Shown here in pieces: positions 41,190 through 48,419 of a DNA stretch of 64,000 nt (position 1 is the first letter of the stretch; each line of letters begins with the position of its first letter). The DNA comes from Deltaproteobacteria bacterium (GTDB taxonomy: Bacteria > Myxococcota_A > Polyangia > Polyangiales > Polyangiaceae): the NCBI GenBank assembly GCA_003235365.1, contig QJWJ01000519.1:1-64000 (forward strand), read 5' to 3'. Position numbers and translations under genes: made by a program. The notes under the pieces are model-generated. The model was not told the DNA's origin. It searched no databases and saw only the letters and a program-made list of their open reading frames with translations.

Positions 41190-41381
41190 CTTGCCCGTTT
41201 GGCGGCGTCCGCGTTGCACCGGCGCGTTCGGGTCGTGGCGCTCACAGATCGTGGTTGCCGGGTGTCGGTTTCTGCCGGGGCTGCTGGCCCAGGGATGGTG
41301 CAAGGCGGCGGGCAGGCGTCGTTTTGTTCGAGTTTTGGGGTTGCAACCTAGGGCCCGGAAGCTATCGAATCGGGCACGCCA

Positions 41382-42923
41382 ATGCTGGGAACCGACACCT
41401 ACCGCAACTTTGCCTCGTTTCGCGGCGGGCCGGCAAGCCCCAAGCTGATCGCCGCACTTGCCATCATGGCCTGGACGGCCGCAGCCTGGGCCCAACCCGC
41501 CGTGGCGCCGGCTCCTGCCGCTGCACCGACCGTTACCCAGGCACCCGCCCCGCCCGCGCCGGCCCAACCCGCCGCCTCGGCGACCGCCGCAGTGCCCGCT
41601 GACGTTGCAGCAGCCGATCAGAACCCCGTCTTGCTGCCCGAAGTCGACGACCCGATGTTGGCGCCGTTACCCCCGCCCGGTTCCGTTTTGACGTCGTGGC
41701 AGCAGGCGCTGCTGCTGGTGCGTGCACGCTCGACTTCGCGCGCCTCGGCGCTGGCTCAGGTCGACCGTGCTTCGGCGCAGGCTCGTCTGGCACTGACGAC
41801 GTTCTACCCAACGCTGACCGCCACTGGGAGCGTGACGCAACACTTGTTGTTCGGTCGCGGTTTCAACGTCACTTCGAACGGCATTCAGACCAACGTCGAC
41901 ATTCCCGACCCTTCCGCGATTTGGTCGGCGCGCTTGTCGCTGCGCCAACCCGTTTTGAATCTCAAGTCGTGGCACGAGCACGCGACGAGCGAAGTCGCTC
42001 AGCGCGCGGCGCAGCTGAAGGTGGAGGACGTCGAACGGCTGGTGCTGGCGGCCGTGGCCGATACCATCGTCGCCGTCGTCACCGCCGAACGGCTGGCAGA
42101 GATCAGCCGGGTGTCGCTGCGTTCGTCGCTGTCTACCCTCGACCTCACCCGCAGGCGGGCGCGCCTCGGCGCCAGCAGTGCCGTGGACGTGCTGCGCGCC
42201 GAGCAAGAGGTGGCGCTCAATCGCGCCCAGCTAGTCGGAGCCAACGAATCGCTGCGCCGTGCTCGTGAAGCACTGGGAATGGCGTTGGGTTACCCAGAGG
42301 CGTGGGGGGTGACACCCGACATTCGGCTCGATGAACTCGGCGAGGATGCCAAGAAGGTGTGTACGCCTCTGACGGGCATCGACAAGCGCGCCGACGTACG
42401 CGCGGCGCGAACCGAGGTCGAGGTCGCGCGGCGCAACGTGGACTCACCCGACTACCGCTTGGCGCCCACGTTGGACATGGTCAGCGATCTGAACTACTCG
42501 ACGTCGGCGAACACCGCCAATGGTCGCCCCCTGCAGTGGACGGTTGGGGCCTTGCTCACGATCCCGCTGTTCGATGGTGGCGTGCGTTCGGCGGAAAAAC
42601 AACTCAACAGTTCGCAGCTGACCGTCGCGGAGCAGAACCTGACTCAGGTCAAGCGCCAGGCCCAGCTCGAAGTGGTTCAAGCGACACGCTCGGTGAGCGT
42701 TGCCGAAGAGAACTATCAGGTGAGTCGGCACTCGCGAGACATCTCGAAAGAGACGTCGCGTTTGGCGCGGTTGTCATTCCTCAACGGCAAGGGCACGAGT
42801 TTCGAGCTCGTCGATGCCACGCGTCGTTACCAGCAGGCCGAGCTCGACTTGGCGGTCAAGGAGTTCGAGGTCGTCAGAGCCCGCATCTTGGCACTGCTTG
42901 CCCGCGCCAACTGCGACATCTGA
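41382..42923 (+). CDS. TolC family outer membrane efflux protein
   Basis: A 513-aa outer membrane channel protein of the TolC family. A signal peptide (KLIAALAIMAWTAAAWA, cleaved near residue 37) follows a 19-residue leader, and then comes an Ala/Pro-rich linker. Two repeat halves of the channel follow: the first has QLKVEDVERLVLAAVADTIVAVV and the second RQAQLEVVQATRSVSVAEENYQVS. Typical motifs include GASSAVDVLRAEQEV and GKGTSFELVDATRRYQQAELDL. No inner-membrane pump or adaptor gene is adjacent, so the partner and substrate are unknown. Confidence 0.92.
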   Translation: MLGTDTYRNFASFRGGPASPKLIAALAIMAWTAAAWAQPAVAPAPAAAPTVTQAPAPPAPAQPAASATAAVPADVAAADQNPVLLPEVDDPMLAPLPPPGSVLTSWQQALLLVRARSTSRASALAQVDRASAQARLALTTFYPTLTATGSVTQHLLFGRGFNVTSNGIQTNVDIPDPSAIWSARLSLRQPVLNLKSWHEHATSEVAQRAAQLKVEDVERLVLAAVADTIVAVVTAERLAEISRVSLRSSLSTLDLTRRRARLGASSAVDVLRAEQEVALNRAQLVGANESLRRAREALGMALGYPEAWGVTPDIRLDELGEDAKKVCTPLTGIDKRADVRAARTEVEVARRNVDSPDYRLAPTLDMVSDLNYSTSANTANGRPLQWTVGALLTIPLFDGGVRSAEKQLNSSQLTVAEQNLTQVKRQAQLEVVQATRSVSVAEENYQVSRHSRDISKETSRLARLSFLNGKGTSFELVDATRRYQQAELDLAVKEFEVVRARILALLARANCDI

Positions 42924-43136
42924 TCAAGATCTGCCCGTGAGTACTGCGGTCGGTTGCCGCGGCACGGTGGTACGGAACGCAGGGGACCGAGCCGCGTCGT
43001 CCACTCGAGCCTGGAGCGTCTGCCCGCCGGCCGTGAACCGACGTGACGCAATACGGGCCGAGCTCACCGGGCATTGGCATTGCCAGTTGGCGGGTGCGCA
43101 GCTACTGTTCCAGCTCCCTCTCGCGTTGCGAAACCA

Positions 43137-43844
43137 ATGAAAAAGACAGATATCGGATTCTACGCTCTGCTCGGCTGCACGCTGGCGGGCATCCTGTACC
43201 TGATCGGGTTCGTGTTTCTGGTGGTCCCGCCCGCGCAGGTTCAAGCTGGCGGCGTTTCTCAGAAGATTCTCTACTTTCACGCGCCGTCTGCGTACGGGAT
43301 GTACCTCAGCGCGGTGGCGTGCTTCTTCGGTAGCGCCGCGTACCTGCTCAAACCGACGGACAAGCGCAACGCGTTGGCTGAGGCCGGCGCGGAGTGTGCA
43401 GTCGTGTTCGGTCTAATCGTGCTGACCACGGGCCCGCTGTGGGCGAAGAAGGCGTGGGGTGTTTACTGGACGTGGGATCCTCGCCTGACGGTATCGCTGT
43501 TGAACGTGCTGATCTACGTCGCCATCGTGGTGCTGCGCGCCTTCGCTGGCGACGGCCACGCAGAGCGCAAGTTCGCAGCCGCACTGGGCGTGCTGGGCAC
43601 GGTGAACCTGCCGATCATTCACTACGCCGTGAAGAAGTGGGGAGGCACCCACCCCATCGTCATTCAGAAGGGCGGCGGCGGTCTCGGGCACCCCGACATG
43701 GTCAAGGCGTTGGTCGCCGGCTTCATCATGCTGACCCTGTTTGCCGTCGTCTTGCTGTGGGTTCGAACCGTTTATTGCTACAACCGAGCTCGCCTGCGAG
43801 CTCTCGAAGAGCAGGCGCTTCAGGAAGGCGTGCTCGAAGGATGA
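43137..43844 (+). CDS. ccmC: Haem transport protein CcmC
   Basis: A 235-aa integral membrane protein of the cytochrome c maturation (system I) pathway, which hands haem to CcmE in the periplasm. It has six predicted transmembrane segments, a haem-binding WWD-like motif KKAWGVYWTWDPRLT, and conserved histidines in LYFHAPSAYGMY and LPIIHYAVKKWG. The latter WGG...H pattern separates CcmC from CcsA. ATG 43137 (MKKTDIGFY) was chosen; the longer frame adds low-complexity residues. ccmD follows after 7 bp. ccmA, B, E, F and H are not in the window. Confidence 0.93.
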   Translation: MKKTDIGFYALLGCTLAGILYLIGFVFLVVPPAQVQAGGVSQKILYFHAPSAYGMYLSAVACFFGSAAYLLKPTDKRNALAEAGAECAVVFGLIVLTTGPLWAKKAWGVYWTWDPRLTVSLLNVLIYVAIVVLRAFAGDGHAERKFAAALGVLGTVNLPIIHYAVKKWGGTHPIVIQKGGGGLGHPDMVKALVAGFIMLTLFAVVLLWVRTVYCYNRARLRALEEQALQEGVLEG

Positions 43845-43851
43845 ACGAGTC

Positions 43852-44070
43852 ATGAGTCAGCAGGCAACCGAGCAAGTTCCCAATCAGTTCTCGCCAGCCG
43901 CCGACACCGCTGAAACGACCAGCGCCGAGGGCATCTTGGTGGCGGCGTACATGGTGCTGTGGTTGATCCTGATGGTTTTTGTCGGTCTGAGCTACCGTCG
44001 CCAACGCGCGACTTCGGCGCGCTTGGATGAAATCGAGAGGGCTTTGGCCGCTCGCTCCGGCTCCGAGTGA
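43852..44070 (+). CDS. CcmD family protein
   Basis: A 72-aa single-pass membrane protein. One transmembrane segment at about 27-46 (LVAAYMVLWLILMVFVGLSY) is followed by a basic RRQR and a helical, charged tail (LDEIERALAARSG). This matches the CcmD pattern. CcmD helps assemble or release haem from the CcmABC-CcmE complex. It starts 7 bp after the ccmC stop. Size and place support the call despite weak sequence conservation in this family. Confidence 0.78.
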   Translation: MSQQATEQVPNQFSPAADTAETTSAEGILVAAYMVLWLILMVFVGLSYRRQRATSARLDEIERALAARSGSE

Positions 44071-44091
44071 CGCGAGCCGCGAAGGCGTCTC

Positions 44092-44217
44092 ATGCCGTTT
44101 GAACACATCATCTACATCCCGGCGGTGTTGCTGATTGGACTCTGGCTCGGCTACTCGCTGGGCGCCCGCGCCGCCCACAAGCACTTGGAACGACACCGCG
44201 ATCGCGCCAAGGACTGA
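44092..44217 (+). CDS. 41-aa predicted membrane peptide after ccmD
   Basis: ATG at 44092, TGA at 44215-44217. The peptide begins MPFEHIIYIPAVLLIGLWLG and has one hydrophobic segment (about 6-24) followed by a basic, His/Arg-rich tail (RAAHKHLERHRDRAKD). AAGG lies 7 nt upstream. The gene starts 21 bp after the ccmD stop, so it reads as the third gene of a ccmC-ccmD transcript. It could be an extra small subunit or assembly factor of the haem machinery; its family is unknown to me. Confidence 0.55.
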   Translation: MPFEHIIYIPAVLLIGLWLGYSLGARAAHKHLERHRDRAKD

Positions 44218-44343
44218 GCGCCATCGAGCGGGGCGACAAAGCTCCCCGATAGGGCGATTCGCGCCAACGGGCCGACCTTTGCCGTGACCAAGCCGGCGTT
44301 GCAGTCCATTGCTCGGCCACAGCGCTCGCGCTAGCCTCCGGGC

Positions 44344-45048
44344 GTGTTCGGTGTCTCATTCACTGAGCTCCTACTGATCGGCGCTGTCACCTTGATGATC
44401 GTCGGTCCGGCGCGGCTCCCCAAACTGCTCGGCACGCTTGGTCGTTGGTCTGCCAAGTTGCGGCGCATCACGACCGAAGTGCGCTATCAGAGCGGCATCG
44501 ACGACATCCTGCGCAAGGAGGGGATCAGCGGAGGGCTCAACGAGCTGCGAGAGTTGCGCAACGTGGCCCGCGGGGGGCTTTCGGGTCTAGCCTCGTCGGC
44601 CATGCAGCGTCCTCAGTCGCGCACGACTTCACAGGCCAAGTCTGCGGCGGCCGGAGCCTCGGCATCGACTGCCTCGGCGAGTGTCACCGGGCCGGCCACC
44701 GCTGCGGTCAACGCAGCTGGCGGCGCCGCCAAAGTGCCCGCCGCGGTCGACGTCGACCCGTTCGCCGACGTGCCGATGGATCCTTCCCGCGAATATCCCA
44801 CCGAGGGGTGCGACGCGTACGGAGCGCTGCCCGACGACATGTGGACCGCGCCGGGGCAAAAGCCCGCCGTTGCGGCACCGGCTAGCGCCGCAGAGACGGC
44901 GGCGCCCAAACCGATTGGACCCACCGGTTCCGATGCCGCGGCCAAGCCCGTCCAGAGCGCGTCAGCGGTCGCTGAGGATCCGTCGAGCGAGGCCGCGGTC
45001 CCGGCCGAGTCCAAGTCGGTCGCGAGCCAGACCGACCCCCAGCAATGA
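44344..45048 (+). CDS. tatB: Twin-arginine translocase protein TatB
   Basis: A 234-aa TatB: N-terminal transmembrane helix with the family pattern FTELLLIGAVTLMIVGPARLPKLLGTLGR, a conserved Glu and the GP hinge, then an amphipathic helix (residues about 25-90). The C-terminal 140 residues are Ala/Pro-rich and probably disordered; longer than the usual 140-180 aa TatB. TatB with TatC forms the receptor for folded Tat substrates. GTG start at 44344. The stop overlaps the tatC ATG (ATGA), suggesting coupled translation. No tatA is in the window. Confidence 0.93.
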   Translation: MFGVSFTELLLIGAVTLMIVGPARLPKLLGTLGRWSAKLRRITTEVRYQSGIDDILRKEGISGGLNELRELRNVARGGLSGLASSAMQRPQSRTTSQAKSAAAGASASTASASVTGPATAAVNAAGGAAKVPAAVDVDPFADVPMDPSREYPTEGCDAYGALPDDMWTAPGQKPAVAAPASAAETAAPKPIGPTGSDAAAKPVQSASAVAEDPSSEAAVPAESKSVASQTDPQQ

Positions 45049-45848
45049 CCCAACAAACCGAACTCGAAGATGAAGGCATGACCTTCTGGGAGCACCTCGA
45101 GGAGCTCCGCAACCGGCTGTTCAAGATGGCATTGGCCGCGGTCGTCGGCGCCACCGCGGCGTGGTTCTTTCGCGAGCAACTGCTCAACTGGCTGGTGGGG
45201 CCTTTCACTTCGGCTTGGGAGCTCAACGGCTTTGCCGAAAGGCCGCAGCTGCACTTCCCCAACCCAGCGGGTCTGTTCATCGCCTATTTGAAGATCTCGG
45301 TGATCGGCGGCTGCGTGATGGCCTTGCCGATCATCTTCTATCAGATCTGGGCGTTCATCGCGCCGGGCCTGTATTCTCGCGAGAAGCGCTTCGCCTTGCC
45401 CTTCGTGTTCGCTTCGACGGCGTTGTTCGTCGCTGGCGGCTACTTCGGGATGACGATCGCGTTCCCTCACGCCTTTCGGTACTTGCTGAGTTTCGTCGGA
45501 GAGCTTCCGAGCATCGACCTGACTCCGACGATCATGGTCGACGAGTACGTGGGATTCGTCTCCCGCATGCTGTTGGCGTTCGGCGCGGTGTTCGAGTTGC
45601 CGGTCGTCGTCTTCTTTCTGTCAGTTGCGGGCCTGATCAATCACCGTCACTTGATCCGCTTCTTTCGCTACTTCGTGGTGATCGCCTTCGTGCTCGGCGC
45701 GTTGCTCACGCCACCGGATCCGCTCAGCCAGTTCTTGCTCGCCCTACCCCTTTGCCTGTTGTACGGCGTTTCGATCATCGTCGCTTGGGTGTTCTCGCGA
45801 CATCGCGAGAAGAGTAAGGAAGAAGACACCGCTCTTCAGAAGGAGTGA
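45045..45848 (+). CDS. tatC: Twin-arginine translocase subunit TatC
   Basis: A 267-aa six-helix membrane protein, the core receptor for RR signal peptides. The conserved cytoplasmic N-terminus FWEHLEELRNRL and the FYQIWAFIAPGLYSREKRF loop are clear, followed by FVGELPSIDLTPTIMVDEYV and the LTPPDPLSQFLLALPL end segment. Length is normal. The ATG overlaps the tatB stop by 4 nt. The gene ends at a hairpin facing rlmH. Confidence 0.96.
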   Translation: MTQQTELEDEGMTFWEHLEELRNRLFKMALAAVVGATAAWFFREQLLNWLVGPFTSAWELNGFAERPQLHFPNPAGLFIAYLKISVIGGCVMALPIIFYQIWAFIAPGLYSREKRFALPFVFASTALFVAGGYFGMTIAFPHAFRYLLSFVGELPSIDLTPTIMVDEYVGFVSRMLLAFGAVFELPVVVFFLSVAGLINHRHLIRFFRYFVVIAFVLGALLTPPDPLSQFLLALPLCLLYGVSIIVAWVFSRHREKSKEEDTALQKE

Positions 45849-45875
45849 CGCCATGCCGCTCCCACGGGGCGTCGC

Positions 45876-45908
45876 GATGCTGACGTCACGCATGCAGGCG
45901 TCAGCATC
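45876..45908. terminator. Perfect 10-bp hairpin between convergent tatC and rlmH
   Basis: GATGCTGACG (45876-45885) and CGTCAGCATC (45899-45908) form a perfect 10-bp stem with a 13-nt loop. A second smaller inverted repeat, GACGCC/GGCGTC (45847-45852, 45868-45873), sits just before it. The position between two converging genes fits a bidirectional terminator, although neither strand shows a U tract. Confidence 0.55.
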
Positions 45909-45974
45909 CGTTGCAGCGTCGGCGCGACCCGAACGGGTGTTGCGCGGACCGAATCGACCAAGAGCTGGCGACGG

Positions 45975-46403
45975 TCAGCCCTCGCGCGCGTAGGGCTCGC
46001 CCTTCCAGATGCTCAGCGCTCGGTACAGCTGTTCGAAGAGCAGCACTCGCGCCAGCCGGTGCGGCAACGTCATGGCCGACAGGCTCAGGCACGCGTCGGC
46101 ACGTTGACGTACCTGGGTTGGGTTACCTTCGGCGCCGCCGACCACGAAGCTGACCGTCCCGCCACCGCCGTCGGTCCACTCGAGCAACCGCTCGCTGAAA
46201 CGCGTGCTACTCAGGGTTTCTCCCCCGACTTCGAGCGCGACCAACCGCCCCGACTTCGGCAGGGATTTGAGCAATGCGCGATCGTCGCGCAGTTCAACTT
46301 CGCTGATCTCCGCATGCCGTCGGATCCGGCTCTGGTAGTCGTGACACAACTCTCGAAGGCCAGGGTCTTTCAACTTGCCCACGGCAAGCACGCACAGCTT
46401 CAT
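45975..46403 (-). CDS. rlmH: 23S rRNA pseudouridine-1915 N3-methyltransferase RlmH
   Basis: A 142-aa SPOUT methyltransferase that methylates pseudouridine 1915 of 23S rRNA on 70S ribosomes. It has MKLCVLAVGKLKDPGL, the trefoil-knot SAM site FVVGGAEGN and MTLPHRLARVLLFEQLYRALSI near the C-terminus. Length is slightly below the usual 155 aa. The usual C-terminal PYH(R/K) reads PYAREG, with Ala in place of the conserved His. The ATG overlaps the rsfS stop (ATGA). Confidence 0.94.
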   Translation of the reverse strand: MKLCVLAVGKLKDPGLRELCHDYQSRIRRHAEISEVELRDDRALLKSLPKSGRLVALEVGGETLSSTRFSERLLEWTDGGGGTVSFVVGGAEGNPTQVRQRADACLSLSAMTLPHRLARVLLFEQLYRALSIWKGEPYAREG

Positions 46404-46855
46404 CGAGTCTCGCTCGACTCGTCCTCACCGTCCGGCTCAGGGACGGGAACACGCTGCGCGTCCATCCACAGTCCATCCAAGTCGTACAGCGAACGCACGT
46501 CGCGCTGAAACACGTGAACGACCACGTCGACGAAGTCGATCAGGACCCAATGCGCGGCGGGCAGACCTTCGATGGAGATGGAGCGGTAGCCCTGTTTGCT
46601 CAAGGCGGCGTCTACCTCCTGAGCGATCGCCGCGACGTTGCGGTCGCTGGCTCCCGTCATCAGCACCAGGAAGTCGGCATAGTCGACCTTGCCCATGACA
46701 TCGATGATTTCGACCGCGGTCGCCTTCTTGTCCAACCCAGCCGCGGCTGCCAGCAGGGCGATGTGTCGACTGCCTTCGTGCGAAGGGGTACCGGGGGTTT
46801 CGCGAACCGCCTTGGTTCGCGGGGGGCGTGGGATGCTCGTGCGCTTCTGAGCCAT
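46400..46855 (-). CDS. rsfS: Ribosomal silencing factor RsfS
   Basis: A 151-aa protein of the RsfS/Iojap family that binds L14 and blocks joining of ribosomal subunits under nutrient limitation. The family domain (about 35-130) has KKATAVEIIDVMGKVDYADFLVLMTGASDRNV and GLPAAHWVLIDFVDVVVHVF. A basic, Pro-rich 30-residue N-terminus is an extension. It is overlapped by rlmH downstream, an arrangement conserved in many bacteria, and preceded within 12 bp by a small lipoprotein gene. Confidence 0.94.
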   Translation of the reverse strand: MAQKRTSIPRPPRTKAVRETPGTPSHEGSRHIALLAAAAGLDKKATAVEIIDVMGKVDYADFLVLMTGASDRNVAAIAQEVDAALSKQGYRSISIEGLPAAHWVLIDFVDVVVHVFQRDVRSLYDLDGLWMDAQRVPVPEPDGEDESSETR

Positions 46856-46867
46856 GGGCTGCCCTCT

Positions 46868-47203
46868 CTAACGCACACCGCCGTCGCAGCAAAGGGTCGA
46901 GCGCTCGGCTGGTCCAACCGCAGGACCGAGCGCGGGCCCGGCGCCGGCATCCGCCTCACTCGGGCTGTTCGGCGCGGCAGACCTCGCGGCGATGTCGGGC
47001 AGCGCTGGCTCCGACGCACTCGACCCGGACCAGGGCGGTAGCGGTCGAGGCTGATACTCCGGCGGGGGCAAATCGGGGGCGCGCCCCGGGCCGCCACAGG
47101 CCATGGCCGCGCCGACGAGCGCCAGCAGACCCGAGCCGATCCAGCTCCGACGCGGGGCGGGACGTCGTTGGCCGTGGGGGCGCGTCGCGACCGTCATGGC
47201 CAT
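46868..47203 (-). CDS. Small predicted lipoprotein upstream of rsfS
   Basis: A 111-aa protein with a basic start, a hydrophobic segment (SWIGSGLLALVGAAMACGG) and a possible but weak lipobox (AMAC). The rest is Pro/Ala/Ser-rich (LPPPEYQPRPLPPW) with a CC pair near the C-terminus. It sits 12 bp before rsfS and 14 bp after another small lipoprotein, so it is probably in the same transcript. The ATG at 47203 or the one at 47197 could start it. Function is unknown. Confidence 0.6.
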   Translation of the reverse strand: MAMTVATRPHGQRRPAPRRSWIGSGLLALVGAAMACGGPGRAPDLPPPEYQPRPLPPWSGSSASEPALPDIAARSAAPNSPSEADAGAGPALGPAVGPAERSTLCCDGGVR

Positions 47204-47217
47204 TCGTAGCGACCGTC

Positions 47218-47466
47218 TCAAAGCGGCACCCCGTCGCCGCGGCCACGCGGTGCGCCCGCGTCGGCCTTGGTACGGCGCGCCGGGGAGGACGACACGGCGA
47301 TGCGCGGTGGCGCTCGGCGGGACGTGGGTAAGGCCGGGCCAACGGCGCCCGGGACGGCGGTGGGGAGCGGTACGGACAGCGGCGTGTACTCGTCGGTAGG
47401 CTCGTCGTCTTGGCAAGCCAGACCGGCGGCGGCACAGAGGCACCACAGCACTTGGACCCGAATCAC
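47218..47466 (-). CDS. Small predicted lipoprotein, 82 aa
   Basis: An 82-aa protein with a compact signal peptide (VQVLWCLCAAAGLAC; lipobox GLAC) and Cys 18 as the lipid site. QDDEP follows, with Asp at +3, which in enterobacteria would not favour inner-membrane retention. The rest is Pro/Ala/Arg-rich and short. The GTG start at 47466 is 26 bp from the divergent LD-carboxypeptidase start. It heads the likely operon with the next lipoprotein, rsfS and rlmH. Confidence 0.6.
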   Translation of the reverse strand: MIRVQVLWCLCAAAGLACQDDEPTDEYTPLSVPLPTAVPGAVGPALPTSRRAPPRIAVSSSPARRTKADAGAPRGRGDGVPL

Positions 47467-47492
47467 CCTGCCATGGTATCCGATGGGTCGCC

Positions 47493-48383
47493 TTGTCGCC
47501 CCGATTTGTCATCCCGGCCCCGCTGTGCGAGGGCGATCTGGTCAAGGTCATCGCTCCGGCGGGGCCGTTCGACCGCACGTTGGCGTGGCGAGGCTTGGCG
47601 TGGCTCAAACGTCACTTTCGCGTCCACTACGACCGGAGGATCTTCGAGCGAGACGGCTTTTTGGCGGGGGATGACGCTGCACGCCTGCGCGAGCTCAACG
47701 CCGCCCTGCGTTGCGAGCAGGCGCGGGCGGTCATCGTCGTGCGGGGTGGCTACGGCTGTGGTCGGATTGCGCCGTTCGCCGACTTTCCCGCCCTGCGGCG
47801 CTTGCCGAAGTGGTTGGTGGGGTTCAGCGACGTCACCGCCCTGCACTGTGAAGCGCAGCGCGTCGGTGTGGCGTCCCTGCACGCAGAGAACGTGACCGGG
47901 CTCGGCGTCGGAGACGACTCGGCGCGCCAGTCCTGGTTGGCGGCGTTGACTCGTCCCCCGCACGGCACGCGCCTGCCGTTGCAGTGGGTCCGAGGTGGCG
48001 CGGCATCGGGCGTTTTGGTGGGGGGAAATCTGGCCGTGCTACACGCCGCAGCCACGGCGCGGCGCTTCCGCCCCGCACCCGGCTCGCTGGTGTTCCTCGA
48101 AGAGGTTTCAGAGGCGCCCTATCGCATCGCGCGGTGCCTGTCGGCGCTCGATCAAGCCGGTGTGTTCGACTCGGCGACGGGCATACTGGTCGGGCACGTC
48201 AGCGGGGCGCGACCAGGGGCGCACGGCACCGAGGCGATTGAGGTGTTCGAGCGGTTCTGCCGGCGCGCGGCTTTGCCGCTCGCCTGGGGGCTCTGCGCCG
48301 GGCACGAGCGGCCCAACACGCCGCTGCCACTCGGTGTGTCGGCGCGCATCGGAGCCGACGGCCTCACGCTGCTCGGTGATTGA
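47493..48383 (+). CDS. LD-carboxypeptidase (S66 family)
   Basis: A 296-aa serine peptidase of family S66 that removes the terminal D-Ala from muropeptide tetrapeptides (peptidoglycan recycling, LdcA-like) or cleaves related substrates. It has KVIAPAGPFD, the RGGYGCGRI loop, the nucleophile Ser in GFSDVTALH, GNLAVLHAA, and a Glu in FLEEVSEAPYRIAR. The catalytic His region is HVSGARPG. The start is TTG at 47493; no in-frame ATG gives a sensible N-terminus. No signal peptide, so cytoplasmic. It is convergent with the giant TPR gene after 36 bp. Confidence 0.9.
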   Translation: MSPRFVIPAPLCEGDLVKVIAPAGPFDRTLAWRGLAWLKRHFRVHYDRRIFERDGFLAGDDAARLRELNAALRCEQARAVIVVRGGYGCGRIAPFADFPALRRLPKWLVGFSDVTALHCEAQRVGVASLHAENVTGLGVGDDSARQSWLAALTRPPHGTRLPLQWVRGGAASGVLVGGNLAVLHAAATARRFRPAPGSLVFLEEVSEAPYRIARCLSALDQAGVFDSATGILVGHVSGARPGAHGTEAIEVFERFCRRAALPLAWGLCAGHERPNTPLPLGVSARIGADGLTLLGD

Positions 48384-48419
48384 GTGGGCGAGCACGATTG
48401 CGGCCGCTCCGTCGGCGCT

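Noticed and set aside
42944..43140. GTG-started frame whose stop overlaps the ccmC ATG
   Set aside because: The ATGA-like overlap is tempting, but the translation is Arg/Ala/Cys-rich with no hydrophobic pattern or domain, and no ribosome site precedes it.
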